Positions 24,722 through 33,366 of a stretch of DNA of 48,580 nucleotides are shown piece by piece. The notes under the pieces are model-generated. The model did no database searches. It had not been told where the DNA came from and saw nothing but the letters and a program-made list of their open reading frames with translations. Numbering within the stretch: the stretch's first letter is position 1; the number at the start of each line of letters is the position of its first letter. The stretch is from the NCBI GenBank assembly GCA_029567325.1, contig JAKQLF010000381.1:1-48580 (forward strand), read 5' to 3'. Position numbers and translations under genes: made by a program. Source of the stretch: Bacteroidota bacterium (GTDB lineage: Bacteria; Bacteroidota; Bacteroidia; Chitinophagales; Saprospiraceae).

Positions 24722-25288
24722 ATGAGTATGATAGAAATACTAGGTTTTTCTTTTGCCTTATTGGGCATATTGTTGGCTATCAAACAAAATAAATGGAATT
24801 GGGTCAGCAATATGATCAGCAGTGTCTTTTATTTTTTTGCATTTTATGAAGTACAGCTGATTGCGGATGCCTATTTGCAATTAGTTTTTTTTGTCATGGG
24901 GATGGTTGGATTTTATAATTGGAACAATCCTCAATATGCTTCTTTGGAAGCTGTTTCCACGATGACAAAATCTGAGATGTTCCAGTATTCGCTTTCTTTT
25001 TTTGGGTTAGCTGCCCTAGTGATTGGTTATACTTCCTTATATACGGCCTCAGATTATCCGTGGTGGGACGGTACTTTGACTGCAGCTTCCGTCATCGCTA
25101 CAATCATGGCGATCAGGAAAAAGATAGAAAATTGGTATTTGTGGATGGTGATAGATCTAGCATATATTCCCTTATACCTCATCAAAGGATACCATTTGTC
25201 TGGCCTTTTATACGCGATTTATATAGTACTTGCATTCATTGCATATAAAGAATGGAAGAAACACCTTCATAAGAACATAGCGTTATGA
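24722..25288 (+). CDS. pnuT: PnuC/PnuT-type vitamin transporter (probable thiamine permease)
   Basis: 188 residues, seven hydrophobic helices, the PnuC family. Family features: NKWNWVSNMISSVFYFFAFYEVQLIADAYLQLVFFVMGMVGFYNW near 24-68 and the late WYLWMVIDLAYIPLYLIKGYHLSGLLYAIY region. PnuC members take up nicotinamide riboside, riboflavin (PnuX) or thiamine (PnuT). Sequence alone does not settle the substrate; the TPP riboswitch and TonB receptor 600 bases downstream favour thiamine. It overlaps the NadR-like kinase gene by four bases (ATGA), so the two are translationally coupled; a NadR-type partner would also fit nicotinamide riboside, the main alternative. ATG 24722 or 24728. Confidence 0.8.
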   Translation: MSMIEILGFSFALLGILLAIKQNKWNWVSNMISSVFYFFAFYEVQLIADAYLQLVFFVMGMVGFYNWNNPQYASLEAVSTMTKSEMFQYSLSFFGLAALVIGYTSLYTASDYPWWDGTLTAASVIATIMAIRKKIENWYLWMVIDLAYIPLYLIKGYHLSGLLYAIYIVLAFIAYKEWKKHLHKNIAL

Positions 25289-25800
25289 AAATAGCTATTC
25301 TTGGTGCAGAAAGTACAGGAAAGACGACTTTGGCGCAGGTGCTTGCCGAACGATTTGATGCTGTACTCGTTCCAGAATATGCTCGAAAATACGTTGATGA
25401 ACTGCAGGAAGCAATTAAGATGGCTGATGTCTACAAAATTGCTCAACATCAAATTTTAGAGTATAATGAAGTAGCAGCAAATTCAAAAGCTGTATATGTA
25501 TTTGATACGACTCTACTGACCAGTATTGTTTGGCTTGAGGACAAGTATAGTGTATTCGATGAAGACTTATTTAACACGTGGAAGAATCAAAATTTTGATC
25601 TGATCCTATTGTGCCTTCCTGATCTTCCATGGGAATTTGATCCGCAAAGATCTGATGAACACAGGCGCTTTGAGTTGCACGAAAAGTACCAAATACTCCT
25701 CAAAAAAAGTAATAAGAAATTTGCTGTTATCGATGGTTTTGACCACAAACGGAACCAAAAAGCATTCAAAAAAGTAGCAAAACTACTAGGTAAGAATTAA
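25285..25800 (+). CDS. NadR-type P-loop kinase (ribosylnicotinamide kinase-like)
   Basis: 171 residues equal to the C-terminal kinase domain of NadR only; no DNA-binding or adenylyltransferase domain. Walker A GAESTGKTTL (7-16), the PEYARKYV motif near 32-39, the DTTLLTS stretch near 74-80 and LPWEFDPQRSDEHRR near 113-127. NadR-like kinases phosphorylate nicotinamide riboside, trapping it after PnuC import. Because the gene overlaps the permease gene and both precede a TPP-riboswitch-controlled receptor, it may instead phosphorylate thiamine; that is inference. Confidence 0.78.
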   Translation: MKIAILGAESTGKTTLAQVLAERFDAVLVPEYARKYVDELQEAIKMADVYKIAQHQILEYNEVAANSKAVYVFDTTLLTSIVWLEDKYSVFDEDLFNTWKNQNFDLILLCLPDLPWEFDPQRSDEHRRFELHEKYQILLKKSNKKFAVIDGFDHKRNQKAFKKVAKLLGKN

Positions 25801-25871
25801 CCATAAAAATTTGATATTCAGTTTATTATATCAAGGGATATTGTATTATTATTTTTATTTGTAACAAATAG

Positions 25872-25903
25872 TTGCAGATATTCTAAAACAAACAATAATT
25901 TTG
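25872..25903 (+). promoter_or_regulatory. Promoter TTG-N21-TAATTTTG ahead of the TPP riboswitch
   Basis: TTG at 25872-25874 and the -7 box TAATTTTG at 25896-25903 with 21 bases between. Transcription would start about six bases later, just before the riboswitch, so the receptor gene has its own promoter apart from the permease-kinase pair. Confidence 0.6.
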
Positions 25904-25913
25904 CACTACAGTC

Positions 25914-26027
25914 TTAAGGGGTGCTTCAATTTTTGTTGAAGCTGAGATTATACCCATTGTAGCATAGAGAGATTGCTCAAACTCTGCTACAAGCACCTGA
26001 TCAGGGTAATGCCTGCGTAGGGATATT
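25914..26027 (+). ncRNA. TPP (THI-element) riboswitch
   Basis: All conserved blocks of the thiamine pyrophosphate aptamer are readable in order: GGGGTGCTTC near 25918-25927, GCTGAGATTATACCC (25941-25955), a variable arm with complementary GTAGCA/TGCTAC segments, then ACCTGATCAGGGTAATGCC (25995-26013) and TGCGTAGGGATA. It lies 60 bases before the receptor ATG, so it should turn off receptor synthesis when TPP is abundant. The region 26046-26065 contains a small ATACG/CGTAT hairpin without a U-tract; termination is not evident and translation control is likelier. Confidence 0.95.
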
Positions 26028-26087
26028 GTTTTAACATGCAAAGAGATACGTTCCCCCGTATGTCTGGCTTAAAACGAAGATTTTAAA

Positions 26088-28496
26088 ATGAAAAAAATTA
26101 TGCTTTTGGTATCCTGCCTATGGATAGGCGGAAACTTTCTGTATGGTCAGCAGATGATCAAGGTCGTAGATGCAATAAGTGGAGACCCATTGCCTTATGC
26201 ATTGATCGCATTGTCCGATGGTTTTCAACAATACGTAACTGATGATCAGGGTAACGCAGATATGGGCGCCCCAAGAAACAGTACCGTTAATTTTGAAATT
26301 TCTTACCTCGGTTATGAAACATATCAAGGTGAATTGCTTCCGGAGTCCGGAACAATGCTCGTGACCATGCAATATCAAAAGCAAGGTTTAGAAGAAGTAT
26401 TAGTGACAACAACCAGAGTTGGAAATAAGGGTGTTTTTGCCTCCCAAAATGTTTCAGGTAAAGAATTGGCTAAACAGAATCTTGGTCAGGATCTACCCGT
26501 TTTGCTCAATCAGGCAACTTCGGTGATCACTTCAACAGATGCGGGTAATGGAGTGGGATATACCGGAATCAGAGTAAGGGGATCTGATCCTACGAGGATC
26601 AATATTACCATCAATGGTATTCCGGTCAATGATGCAGAATCGCAAGGAGTTTATTGGGTCAATATGCCAGATCTGGCTTCATCGCTCAATTCCATCCAAA
26701 TCCAGAGAGGTGTGGGTACTTCAACCAATGGCGCTGGAGCATTCGGTGCTAGTATCAATTTGCAGACTGATAAATTAAGAGATAAAGCGTATTTTATTTT
26801 GGACAACAGTTTTGGTTCATTTGAAACTCGTAAACATACCTTTAGTGCTGGCACTGGCTTGATTGATGACAAGTGGGCAGCAGACGTGAGGTGGAGCAAT
26901 TTATATAGTGCGGGATATATTGATAGGGCTAGCACTAATTTGGGCTCGCTATACTTGTCTATGGGAGCTTATCTAAATAAAGACATCGTTAAGTTCATCG
27001 CTTTTGGCGGCAAAGAAAAAACGTATCAGGCTTGGAACGGTGTCTTTCAGGATTCCCTAAAAACCAATAGAACCTACAATTTCACTGGAGAATACGTAGA
27101 TGCAAATGGCAATGTGCAATATTATAAAGACGAAGCAGACAATTATTGGCAAGACAATTACCAATTGCATTGGATACATAGCGAAAATGCCAGATTAAAT
27201 TTCAACCTCGCATTGCACTACACCAGAGGCAAAGGTTATTACGAACAGTATAGACAGCAAGACGATCTGGAGGATTATGGTCTAGAACCTCTCACCATTG
27301 GAGATGTAGAAATAGCACAATCAGACTTGATCAGAAGGAGGTGGCTAGACAATCATTTTGGTGGAATAGTAGGAGCTGTAAATTATGAACTTTCACCTAA
27401 GCTGAAAACAACACTAGGTGGAGGTATCAATAAATATTTTGGTGACCATTATGGTAGGGTTATTTGGTCTCAATTTGCTTCTAATGGTGCGATTGACCAT
27501 GAATATTACCAAGACAATGCTGAAAAGATGGATGGTAATATTTATGCAAAAGCGGATATTGCTCTAAATGCTAAACTCAATGCCTTTATCGACCTTCAGT
27601 TCAGAAAGGTAAATTATGAGTTTTTGGGGTTTAATGCACAGCTGCAAAATGTGACTCAAGAAGCAACTTTCAACTTTTTCAACCCAAAAGCAGGCTTGTT
27701 CTATCAATGGAACCCGGCATCAACATCTTTTGTCTCAGTTTCTGTGGCAAATAAAGAGCCCAATAGAAATGATTTCACAGAGTCTTCCGTCAATTCAAGA
27801 CCCAGGCACGAGCAAATGATAGATTTTGAAGCAGGATATCACCGTCGCTGGCCAAAAGCCGAAGCCAGAATAACAGCCTATCATATGGCATACAAAGACC
27901 AATTAATTCTTACTGGATCTATCAATGACGTAGGAGAATACAGCAGGATCAATGTGCCAAAAAGTAATAGAACTGGCCTGGAATTGGAGGGAGCATTAAG
28001 ACCAATGGAAAAACTAAATTTGAGTGGGAATCTGACTTTGAGCTCAAATAAAATTGCAGCTTTTACAGAATATTTAGACGCCTACGATGTAGATTTCAAT
28101 TATCTCGATCAGCAGCAAATCAATCACACGGAAACAGACATTGCTTTTTCTCCCAAAGTCATCGCAGGTTTAACTGCGGAGTACCAATTATCCAACTATT
28201 TAACAATTGCCTATCAAAGCAAATATGTATCCAAGCAATATCTGGATAACACCATGAGTGATTTGAGAAAAATAGATGGATTTCATGTAGGCAATGTGAG
28301 ACTTAGTGGACAAATCCCAGTAAAAAGTTTGAAAAATGTAGGTTGGAATGTGCTTGTTAATAATGTTTTCAATGCAGAATATAGCAATAACGGCTACTCT
28401 TACGGCTACATTTATGACAACAACAGAGCAGATTTTAATTATTACTTTCCCCAAGCGGGCATCAACTTTTTGATGGGCTTACAACTGGCTTTTTAA
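26088..28496 (+). CDS. TonB-dependent outer-membrane receptor, probable thiamine receptor
   Basis: 802 residues. Signal peptide about 1-20 (ending LYGQ), a carboxypeptidase-regulatory-like domain (about 22-95), a short TonB-box-like EEVLVTTTRV near 101-110, the plug domain (about 110-225, with GVGYTGIRVRGSDPTRINITINGIPVNDAESQGVYWVN) and a 22-strand barrel ending in QAGINFLMGLQLAF with terminal Phe. It sits behind a TPP riboswitch; Rodionov and colleagues predicted such riboswitch-linked receptors (OMR1) to take up thiamine in Bacteroidota. It would act with the PnuT-type permease upstream. Ligand is inferred from regulation. Confidence 0.88.
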   Translation: MKKIMLLVSCLWIGGNFLYGQQMIKVVDAISGDPLPYALIALSDGFQQYVTDDQGNADMGAPRNSTVNFEISYLGYETYQGELLPESGTMLVTMQYQKQGLEEVLVTTTRVGNKGVFASQNVSGKELAKQNLGQDLPVLLNQATSVITSTDAGNGVGYTGIRVRGSDPTRINITINGIPVNDAESQGVYWVNMPDLASSLNSIQIQRGVGTSTNGAGAFGASINLQTDKLRDKAYFILDNSFGSFETRKHTFSAGTGLIDDKWAADVRWSNLYSAGYIDRASTNLGSLYLSMGAYLNKDIVKFIAFGGKEKTYQAWNGVFQDSLKTNRTYNFTGEYVDANGNVQYYKDEADNYWQDNYQLHWIHSENARLNFNLALHYTRGKGYYEQYRQQDDLEDYGLEPLTIGDVEIAQSDLIRRRWLDNHFGGIVGAVNYELSPKLKTTLGGGINKYFGDHYGRVIWSQFASNGAIDHEYYQDNAEKMDGNIYAKADIALNAKLNAFIDLQFRKVNYEFLGFNAQLQNVTQEATFNFFNPKAGLFYQWNPASTSFVSVSVANKEPNRNDFTESSVNSRPRHEQMIDFEAGYHRRWPKAEARITAYHMAYKDQLILTGSINDVGEYSRINVPKSNRTGLELEGALRPMEKLNLSGNLTLSSNKIAAFTEYLDAYDVDFNYLDQQQINHTETDIAFSPKVIAGLTAEYQLSNYLTIAYQSKYVSKQYLDNTMSDLRKIDGFHVGNVRLSGQIPVKSLKNVGWNVLVNNVFNAEYSNNGYSYGYIYDNNRADFNYYFPQAGINFLMGLQLAF

Positions 28497-28505
28497 TTCG
28501 GAAGA

Positions 28506-29198
28506 TTAGACAAGAGTTATAAACTTGTCTTCATCAAAGTGTGCAATGTTGTTATAATATTCTAAACTTGGTTTTGATTGAAAATTAATTTTGGTATGGG
28601 AAGCATTGTAAACTTCCCATGTCAATTTTATGATATCGCTGATAGAAAGTTTTCTGACAAGTCCAGTGGCAATACTCACAGGTCCACCCGATGTTACTAT
28701 GAGTACATTTTGATTTTTGGATTGTTGATAAATGGTTTCGAGGCCAGATACCACTTGGTCAACATATTCGGCCCAGTTTTGAAGTTCTGAATGTAATTCA
28801 CCCTTGGCCCAAGCCAGAGTAGTTTCTTCATAAAATTTTAAATAGGCCATTTTTCGTTCATCAAATAAAGATGCATCTTCTTGGAGCCACTCTTTTATTG
28901 TTTGATCGGGGTTGACGTGGTTTGTCCAATGTTCTTTGACTACGGCGGGCCCTAAATGTTCGTCAAATGCAGCATCAATTACTATCTCTTTATAGACGCC
29001 CATAGCTGATAACAAGGTCTCCGCAGTTTGTCTGTGGCGCAATAAATTACCACATATAATGACGTCAGGAATCCAGTTGTCTTTTTTCAGGCCATGACCC
29101 AATCGCATGCTTTGCTCAAAACCTAAAGGTGATAAATGGTCATAAATCGGTTTTCCAAATTGTGCCTGACCATGTCTTGCTAGCATACAATACCCCAT
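28506..29198 (-). CDS. Histidine phosphatase (phosphoglycerate mutase-like) family protein
   Basis: 230 residues, cytoplasmic. The catalytic phosphohistidine motif is MLARHGQAQFG near 5-15, followed by the LSPLGFEQSMRLG and LLRHRQTAE segments typical of the family. The second family histidine, normally in a HGG motif, is replaced by Ser (IVTSGGPVSIATGLV near 164-178); this SGG version is a known subgroup, so activity is likely but substrate unknown. It is convergent with the receptor gene, ten bases apart. Confidence 0.83.
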   Translation of the reverse strand: MGYCMLARHGQAQFGKPIYDHLSPLGFEQSMRLGHGLKKDNWIPDVIICGNLLRHRQTAETLLSAMGVYKEIVIDAAFDEHLGPAVVKEHWTNHVNPDQTIKEWLQEDASLFDERKMAYLKFYEETTLAWAKGELHSELQNWAEYVDQVVSGLETIYQQSKNQNVLIVTSGGPVSIATGLVRKLSISDIIKLTWEVYNASHTKINFQSKPSLEYYNNIAHFDEDKFITLV

Positions 29199-29338
29199 AA
29201 ATAATCAAAAGTTTAATTCACAACAATAAACGAAAGTTTAAGTTCTGGAATGAGATAAGGGCAAAAAAATAGCGAAAGATTCCTACCAACCTTTCGCCAT
29301 ACTTGAAAATTATGCGATATTTTGAAAACCCTGAGGTT

Positions 29339-29833
29339 TTATTCTTTCGTAAATTTCTTAAATAAATCTTCCAATTCAAATTCATCTCCGGGGCTATATC
29401 CCGTGTGAGCGTAGAGAATATTACCTTCTTGGTCCACTAAAAATGATTGAGGAATGGATTGAAAATTAAGCGCTTGTTGCAATGATTGATTAGAATCTAC
29501 CAAAATATTATATTCCCATCCTTTTGATTTCACCAAAGCGGGTACTTTTGCAAATCCTCTTGCGTCATCCACACTGATGGCCATGATCTCCACGCCATAT
29601 TTGGTTTTCCAACCAGGATAAAGCTCAGCCATCGCGTCGAGTTCTCTTTTACATGGAGCGCACCAAGTAGCCCAAAAACTGACAAAGGTGAGTTTGTTTT
29701 TTGCAAATTCTGATTTTACACTGATCGATTTTCCATCCAATTGTTTGAGTGTAGCGTCGGGGAAGACCCTATCTGCTCCTGTAAAGGATAAAAGCATGAA
29801 AGTGAAAAAAAGCCCAAAAGCAAATTGTTTCAT
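29339..29833 (-). CDS. TlpA-like periplasmic thiol-disulfide oxidoreductase
   Basis: About 164 residues from ATG 29833, which gives a clean signal peptide (KQFAFGLFFTFMLLSFTGA); the frame is open further upstream to 29923 but those residues look untranslated. The mature part is a TlpA/ResA-type thioredoxin: FVSFWATWCAPCKRELDAM with the CAPC redox pair and the cis-Pro site SIPQSFLVDQEGNILYAHTGY. It would reduce disulfides or deliver electrons in the periplasm; the client is unknown. Single gene on the minus strand. Confidence 0.87.
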   Translation of the reverse strand: MKQFAFGLFFTFMLLSFTGADRVFPDATLKQLDGKSISVKSEFAKNKLTFVSFWATWCAPCKRELDAMAELYPGWKTKYGVEIMAISVDDARGFAKVPALVKSKGWEYNILVDSNQSLQQALNFQSIPQSFLVDQEGNILYAHTGYSPGDEFELEDLFKKFTKE

Positions 29834-30159
29834 TTTACTTGTTTGAATAAGATTAACGGAAATCTTTCCGCGTTTTGTATTTAAGACGACACAAATATCC
29901 TTTTGTAACACTTTTGTGATCAATTAAGACTTTCTTAGCATGACGAAAGGGATTTATACCGATTGCATCACAACAATATGGTCAAACACCTTGCCAAAAA
30001 TTATAATACGTTTGCAAGGTGTGTGATTGAGGGTAATTTTCCCATCTTTGTATGGTGCAAATGTAAATCTGCGGACTTTTTTATATGGTTGATTATAAGG
30101 TCAGTAATAAGGTCTTCGGTAAATGCGTAACTCAGAAAGTAAAAATGCGACAGGATAAA

Positions 30160-31836
30160 ATGAAGGTAAAAGCATTTGATAAAAGAAAGTATAAAGCCAG
30201 TTTTTGGTTGCTTTTGGTTTTCTTATTGGCACAAAACTTATATAGTCAAGAAAAAGATAGAGGTTATCTCACAGGCAGCCTCGATGTGAATGCCAATGTA
30301 TTCATCAAAGATTCTTCTATCAATGCCTTTGGTTTACCCCAATATGAAAGGCAATTTTTTGGAGGTGAATCATGGCTCAACTTACAATACAATATTGGGA
30401 CATTGACTGCGGGCATCAGGTATGATATGTTTATCAATTCAAACTTGAGAAATCCAAACGATTCTTATTCTGATCAAGGTATTGGCAGATGGTATATGAA
30501 AAAGAGTTTTGATAAATTGGACATCCAAGCTGGATACATTTATGATCAGATCGGTTCAGGCATCATTTATCGGTCTTATGAAACCAGACCTCTGTTCATT
30601 GACAACAGTTTGCTCGGAGCAAGTGTAAATTACAAATTCTCAGATCGTTTCAACATCAAAGGATTTGCGGGCAAACAAAAAGATGCCTTTGACATTTACC
30701 AAGGCACCATAAAAGGGCTCAACTCTGAATTATACAATTCATTTGGAGAAGAGAATCCCCTCACTTTGCTTACAGGTATTGGATTCATCCACAAGACGAT
30801 CTCAGATGATGCCATGGAACGGGTAGTAAATAGTTTGAAATCTTATTTACCTGTCGATAGGTTTGGTCCAGTTTACAATAGTTATGCTTATTCGTTATAC
30901 AACACGTTGAGTTATAAAGCGGTGACTTGGTATGTCGAAGGTGCACTCAAATCGCGAGATATTTTTTACAATCCAGATGCGCAGAAACTAGAACCAAGTG
31001 GAGCTTCAACTTTTGGGAAGTATGAATTTAAAAGAGGGAGTGTTTTATACTCTAGTTTGAGTTTTTCTTTGGGTAATTTATCCATGACCCTGGAAGGAAA
31101 ACGCACAGAAAACTTCAGTTTCAGAATCGACCCCAACCTGCGACTACTCAGAGGATACATTTCCTATATCCCACCGATGAATAGGCAGAATACCTATAGA
31201 CTTCCTGCTCGTTATGCACCATTTACACAAGAACTTTCTGAGCAAGCTTTCCAGATTGATGCAAAGTACCGTTGGAGTAAAAAATTCCAAACCAACTTAA
31301 ATGTTTCTGCCATCAATACGCTCCAAAATGTAAAACTCTATCGAGAAATCTACTTTGAAAACACCTTCAAACCAAACACCAACTGGAACTTTACTTTTGG
31401 TGTACAAAATGTGCAGTACAACCAAAACATTTATGAGCAGAAGCCCGATGCTGGTATTGTAAAAACCATTGTTCCTTTTACAGACATTTTGTATAAGATT
31501 AGTAACAAGAAATCTATCCGATGGGAAGCACAATACATGAGTACGCAGCAAGATTTTGGAAGCTGGCTTTATAGCCTTATCGAGGTAGGTTTGGCGCCCA
31601 GCTGGATTTTTGAGACCTCTATTATGTACAACGTTGACCCAAAAAGGACCCTTGTTGGTGCAATAAAACCAGAAAAAATACTTTATCCTACACTTGGTGT
31701 TACCTACAGTAAAGATGTCAATCGCTTACAAATAAAATATGTAAAACAGGTTGAGGGCATTGTTTGTAGTGGAGGTATTTGCAGATTAGAGCCTGCTTTC
31801 AGCGGTGTGCGTTTTACTTTAAGTTCACAATTATAG
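30160..31836 (+). CDS. DUF6029-like outer-membrane protein
   Basis: Open from 30085; ATG 30160 gives a signal peptide (KVKAFDKRKYKASFWLLLVFLLAQNLYSQ) and 558 residues, the start I prefer; ATG 30145 is also possible. The mature protein starts GYLTGSLDVNANVFIKD and continues with barrel-like alternating strands (GGESWLNLQYNIGTLTAGIRYDMF, GIGRWYMKKSFDKLDIQAGYIYDQIGSGIIYRSYE), ending in a terminal RFTLSSQL strand. This matches my memory of the DUF6029 family of Bacteroidota; function unknown. First gene of an operon with the Omp28-like lipoprotein four bases downstream and the SMUG2-like gene directly after. Confidence 0.7.
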   Translation: MKVKAFDKRKYKASFWLLLVFLLAQNLYSQEKDRGYLTGSLDVNANVFIKDSSINAFGLPQYERQFFGGESWLNLQYNIGTLTAGIRYDMFINSNLRNPNDSYSDQGIGRWYMKKSFDKLDIQAGYIYDQIGSGIIYRSYETRPLFIDNSLLGASVNYKFSDRFNIKGFAGKQKDAFDIYQGTIKGLNSELYNSFGEENPLTLLTGIGFIHKTISDDAMERVVNSLKSYLPVDRFGPVYNSYAYSLYNTLSYKAVTWYVEGALKSRDIFYNPDAQKLEPSGASTFGKYEFKRGSVLYSSLSFSLGNLSMTLEGKRTENFSFRIDPNLRLLRGYISYIPPMNRQNTYRLPARYAPFTQELSEQAFQIDAKYRWSKKFQTNLNVSAINTLQNVKLYREIYFENTFKPNTNWNFTFGVQNVQYNQNIYEQKPDAGIVKTIVPFTDILYKISNKKSIRWEAQYMSTQQDFGSWLYSLIEVGLAPSWIFETSIMYNVDPKRTLVGAIKPEKILYPTLGVTYSKDVNRLQIKYVKQVEGIVCSGGICRLEPAFSGVRFTLSSQL

Positions 31837-31840
31837 AACC

Positions 31841-32665
31841 ATGAAAGGAAACAAAAAGATACAATTTATTTATGGCTTGTTTAGTTTGCTCTTTTTTCTG
31901 GGATGCACAGAAACACCCGTTCCTATTCCAGAATTTGAACTCCCAAATACCGATCGAGTAGTTTTGATAGAATACCTGACAGGAGTAAAATGCCCTAATT
32001 GTCCCAAAGCAACAGCTGTCTTAAAAAACATAGAAAGTACTTTTCCGGGCAAAACAGCGGTTGTTGCCATTCATGGTAGATTGCAAACGGAACCTTTGAA
32101 GGAAAGCAAATTTGATTTCAGGACACCTATTGCCACACAACTCGAGAACTTTCACAGTCCTTTCTTGGGAAAACCAGCAGCTTTGCTCAATCGAAATAAG
32201 TTTATAGATGAACCATTCAAACCGGTGGATCTGGTAGATTTATGGCCATCTTATATTGAAGAAATCCTCAGACAGGAATACCTGATTGACATCCTACTTT
32301 CGACACAATACGATCCAACTACCAGGGTAGTCACGCTCCAAGCCTCGCTGCTTCCCAAAAATACCATTTCCAAACAGATGAAAATTTCTGTATTCATTAC
32401 TGAAGGAGAAATCATTGATGCTCAAGAAACCATTGGATCAATCATTGCAGAGTACAAACACGAAAATATTTTGAGAGCTATGTTGACCAATGTGGCCGGC
32501 GACGATATTCAAGAACCATTAATCAAGGCTAGTCCACTGCTAAAGAGTTTCAACTATACCATTCCCGAAACATTCAAACCAGAAAATATGGAAATAGTTG
32601 TTGCGATTGCTGACGCAACCACCGGTAATATTGATCAAGCCGCCAAGATTAAAATTCTGAAATAA
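31841..32665 (+). CDS. Omp28-related lipoprotein with thioredoxin-like CxxC
   Basis: 274 residues. Lipoprotein signal with lipobox FLGC (Cys22). The Omp28 family opening follows: RVVLIEYLTGVKCPNCPKA with the CPNC pair at Cys51/Cys54, a thioredoxin-like N-terminal half, then a beta-rich C-terminal half (about 160-270). Omp28 proteins are surface lipoproteins of Bacteroidota first described in Porphyromonas gingivalis; a redox role is suggested by the fold but unproven. Four bases after the DUF6029-like gene, a pairing that suggests the two form one outer-membrane unit. Confidence 0.82.
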   Translation: MKGNKKIQFIYGLFSLLFFLGCTETPVPIPEFELPNTDRVVLIEYLTGVKCPNCPKATAVLKNIESTFPGKTAVVAIHGRLQTEPLKESKFDFRTPIATQLENFHSPFLGKPAALLNRNKFIDEPFKPVDLVDLWPSYIEEILRQEYLIDILLSTQYDPTTRVVTLQASLLPKNTISKQMKISVFITEGEIIDAQETIGSIIAEYKHENILRAMLTNVAGDDIQEPLIKASPLLKSFNYTIPETFKPENMEIVVAIADATTGNIDQAAKIKILK

Positions 32666-33352
32666 ATGACTTTTGGAGAAAAGGTAATTGCTTATCATGA
32701 GCAACTGGAGTTCAAAGGATTGTTGCCAGATAAAATCACCATGATGAATCCGTACAAGGAATCAACCTTGATCAGTGACATTGCCAAAGCTTTTTATTTC
32801 AAATATTACAATGACCAACAGCCTAGAAACTTGATTTTGGGAATTAATCCAGGTCGACTAGGAGCAGGGTCAACGGGCATACCGTTTACAGATACGAAAC
32901 GGCTGAGTGAGTTTTGCAATATGGAAATCGATGATATTAAAACCCACGAACCATCATCTGTTTTTGTTTACCACCTCATCCATGCCTACGGAGGTGTGCA
33001 GGCTTTTTATCAAGATTATTACATCAATTCTGTCTGTCCACTTGGCTTTACCATCACCAATGAAGCGGGCAAAGAAATCAATTACAACTATTACGATAGA
33101 AAAGATTTGCAGCAAGCAGTTTTACCTTTTATCGTCGAGAATATCAATAAGTTGATTGCAATGGGCTGTAGAAGAGAAAAGGCCTTTTGTTTAGGTACAG
33201 GAAAGAATTTTAAATTCCTCAACCAACTCAATCAGGAATTTCATTTCTTTGGTGAAATTGTACCACTGGAACATCCCAGATACATCATGCAATACAAGGC
33301 GAAACAGATAGACTTTTACTTGGAGGATTTTGTAAGAAAGCTTACGCTCTAG
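32666..33352 (+). CDS. SMUG2-like uracil-DNA glycosylase superfamily protein (DUF4918)
   Basis: 228 residues. Motif 1 LILGINPGRLGAGSTGIPFTD near 56-76 matches the GxNPG active-site loop of the SMUG branch, and motif 2 is seen as HPRYIMQY near 208-215. The middle segment HLIHAYGGVQAFYQDYYINSVCPLG is typical of DUF4918/SMUG2. Such enzymes excise uracil or deaminated purines from DNA; exact base preference here is unknown. Its ATG follows the TAA of the Omp28 gene without any gap, so a DNA-repair-type enzyme is cotranscribed with two outer-membrane genes. Confidence 0.8.
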   Translation: MTFGEKVIAYHEQLEFKGLLPDKITMMNPYKESTLISDIAKAFYFKYYNDQQPRNLILGINPGRLGAGSTGIPFTDTKRLSEFCNMEIDDIKTHEPSSVFVYHLIHAYGGVQAFYQDYYINSVCPLGFTITNEAGKEINYNYYDRKDLQQAVLPFIVENINKLIAMGCRREKAFCLGTGKNFKFLNQLNQEFHFFGEIVPLEHPRYIMQYKAKQIDFYLEDFVRKLTL

Positions 33353-33366
33353 AAGATCGGATTATA

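Noticed and set aside
28508-28530. Hairpin AGACAAG...CTTGTCT at the end of the receptor and phosphatase genes as terminator
   Set aside because: Seven-base-pair stem lies inside the phosphatase coding end and has no U-tract in either direction.
30040-30060. CATCTTTG as -7 box of the DUF6029-like operon
   Set aside because: Lacks the initial TA of TAnnTTTG; position is suitable but the match is incomplete.
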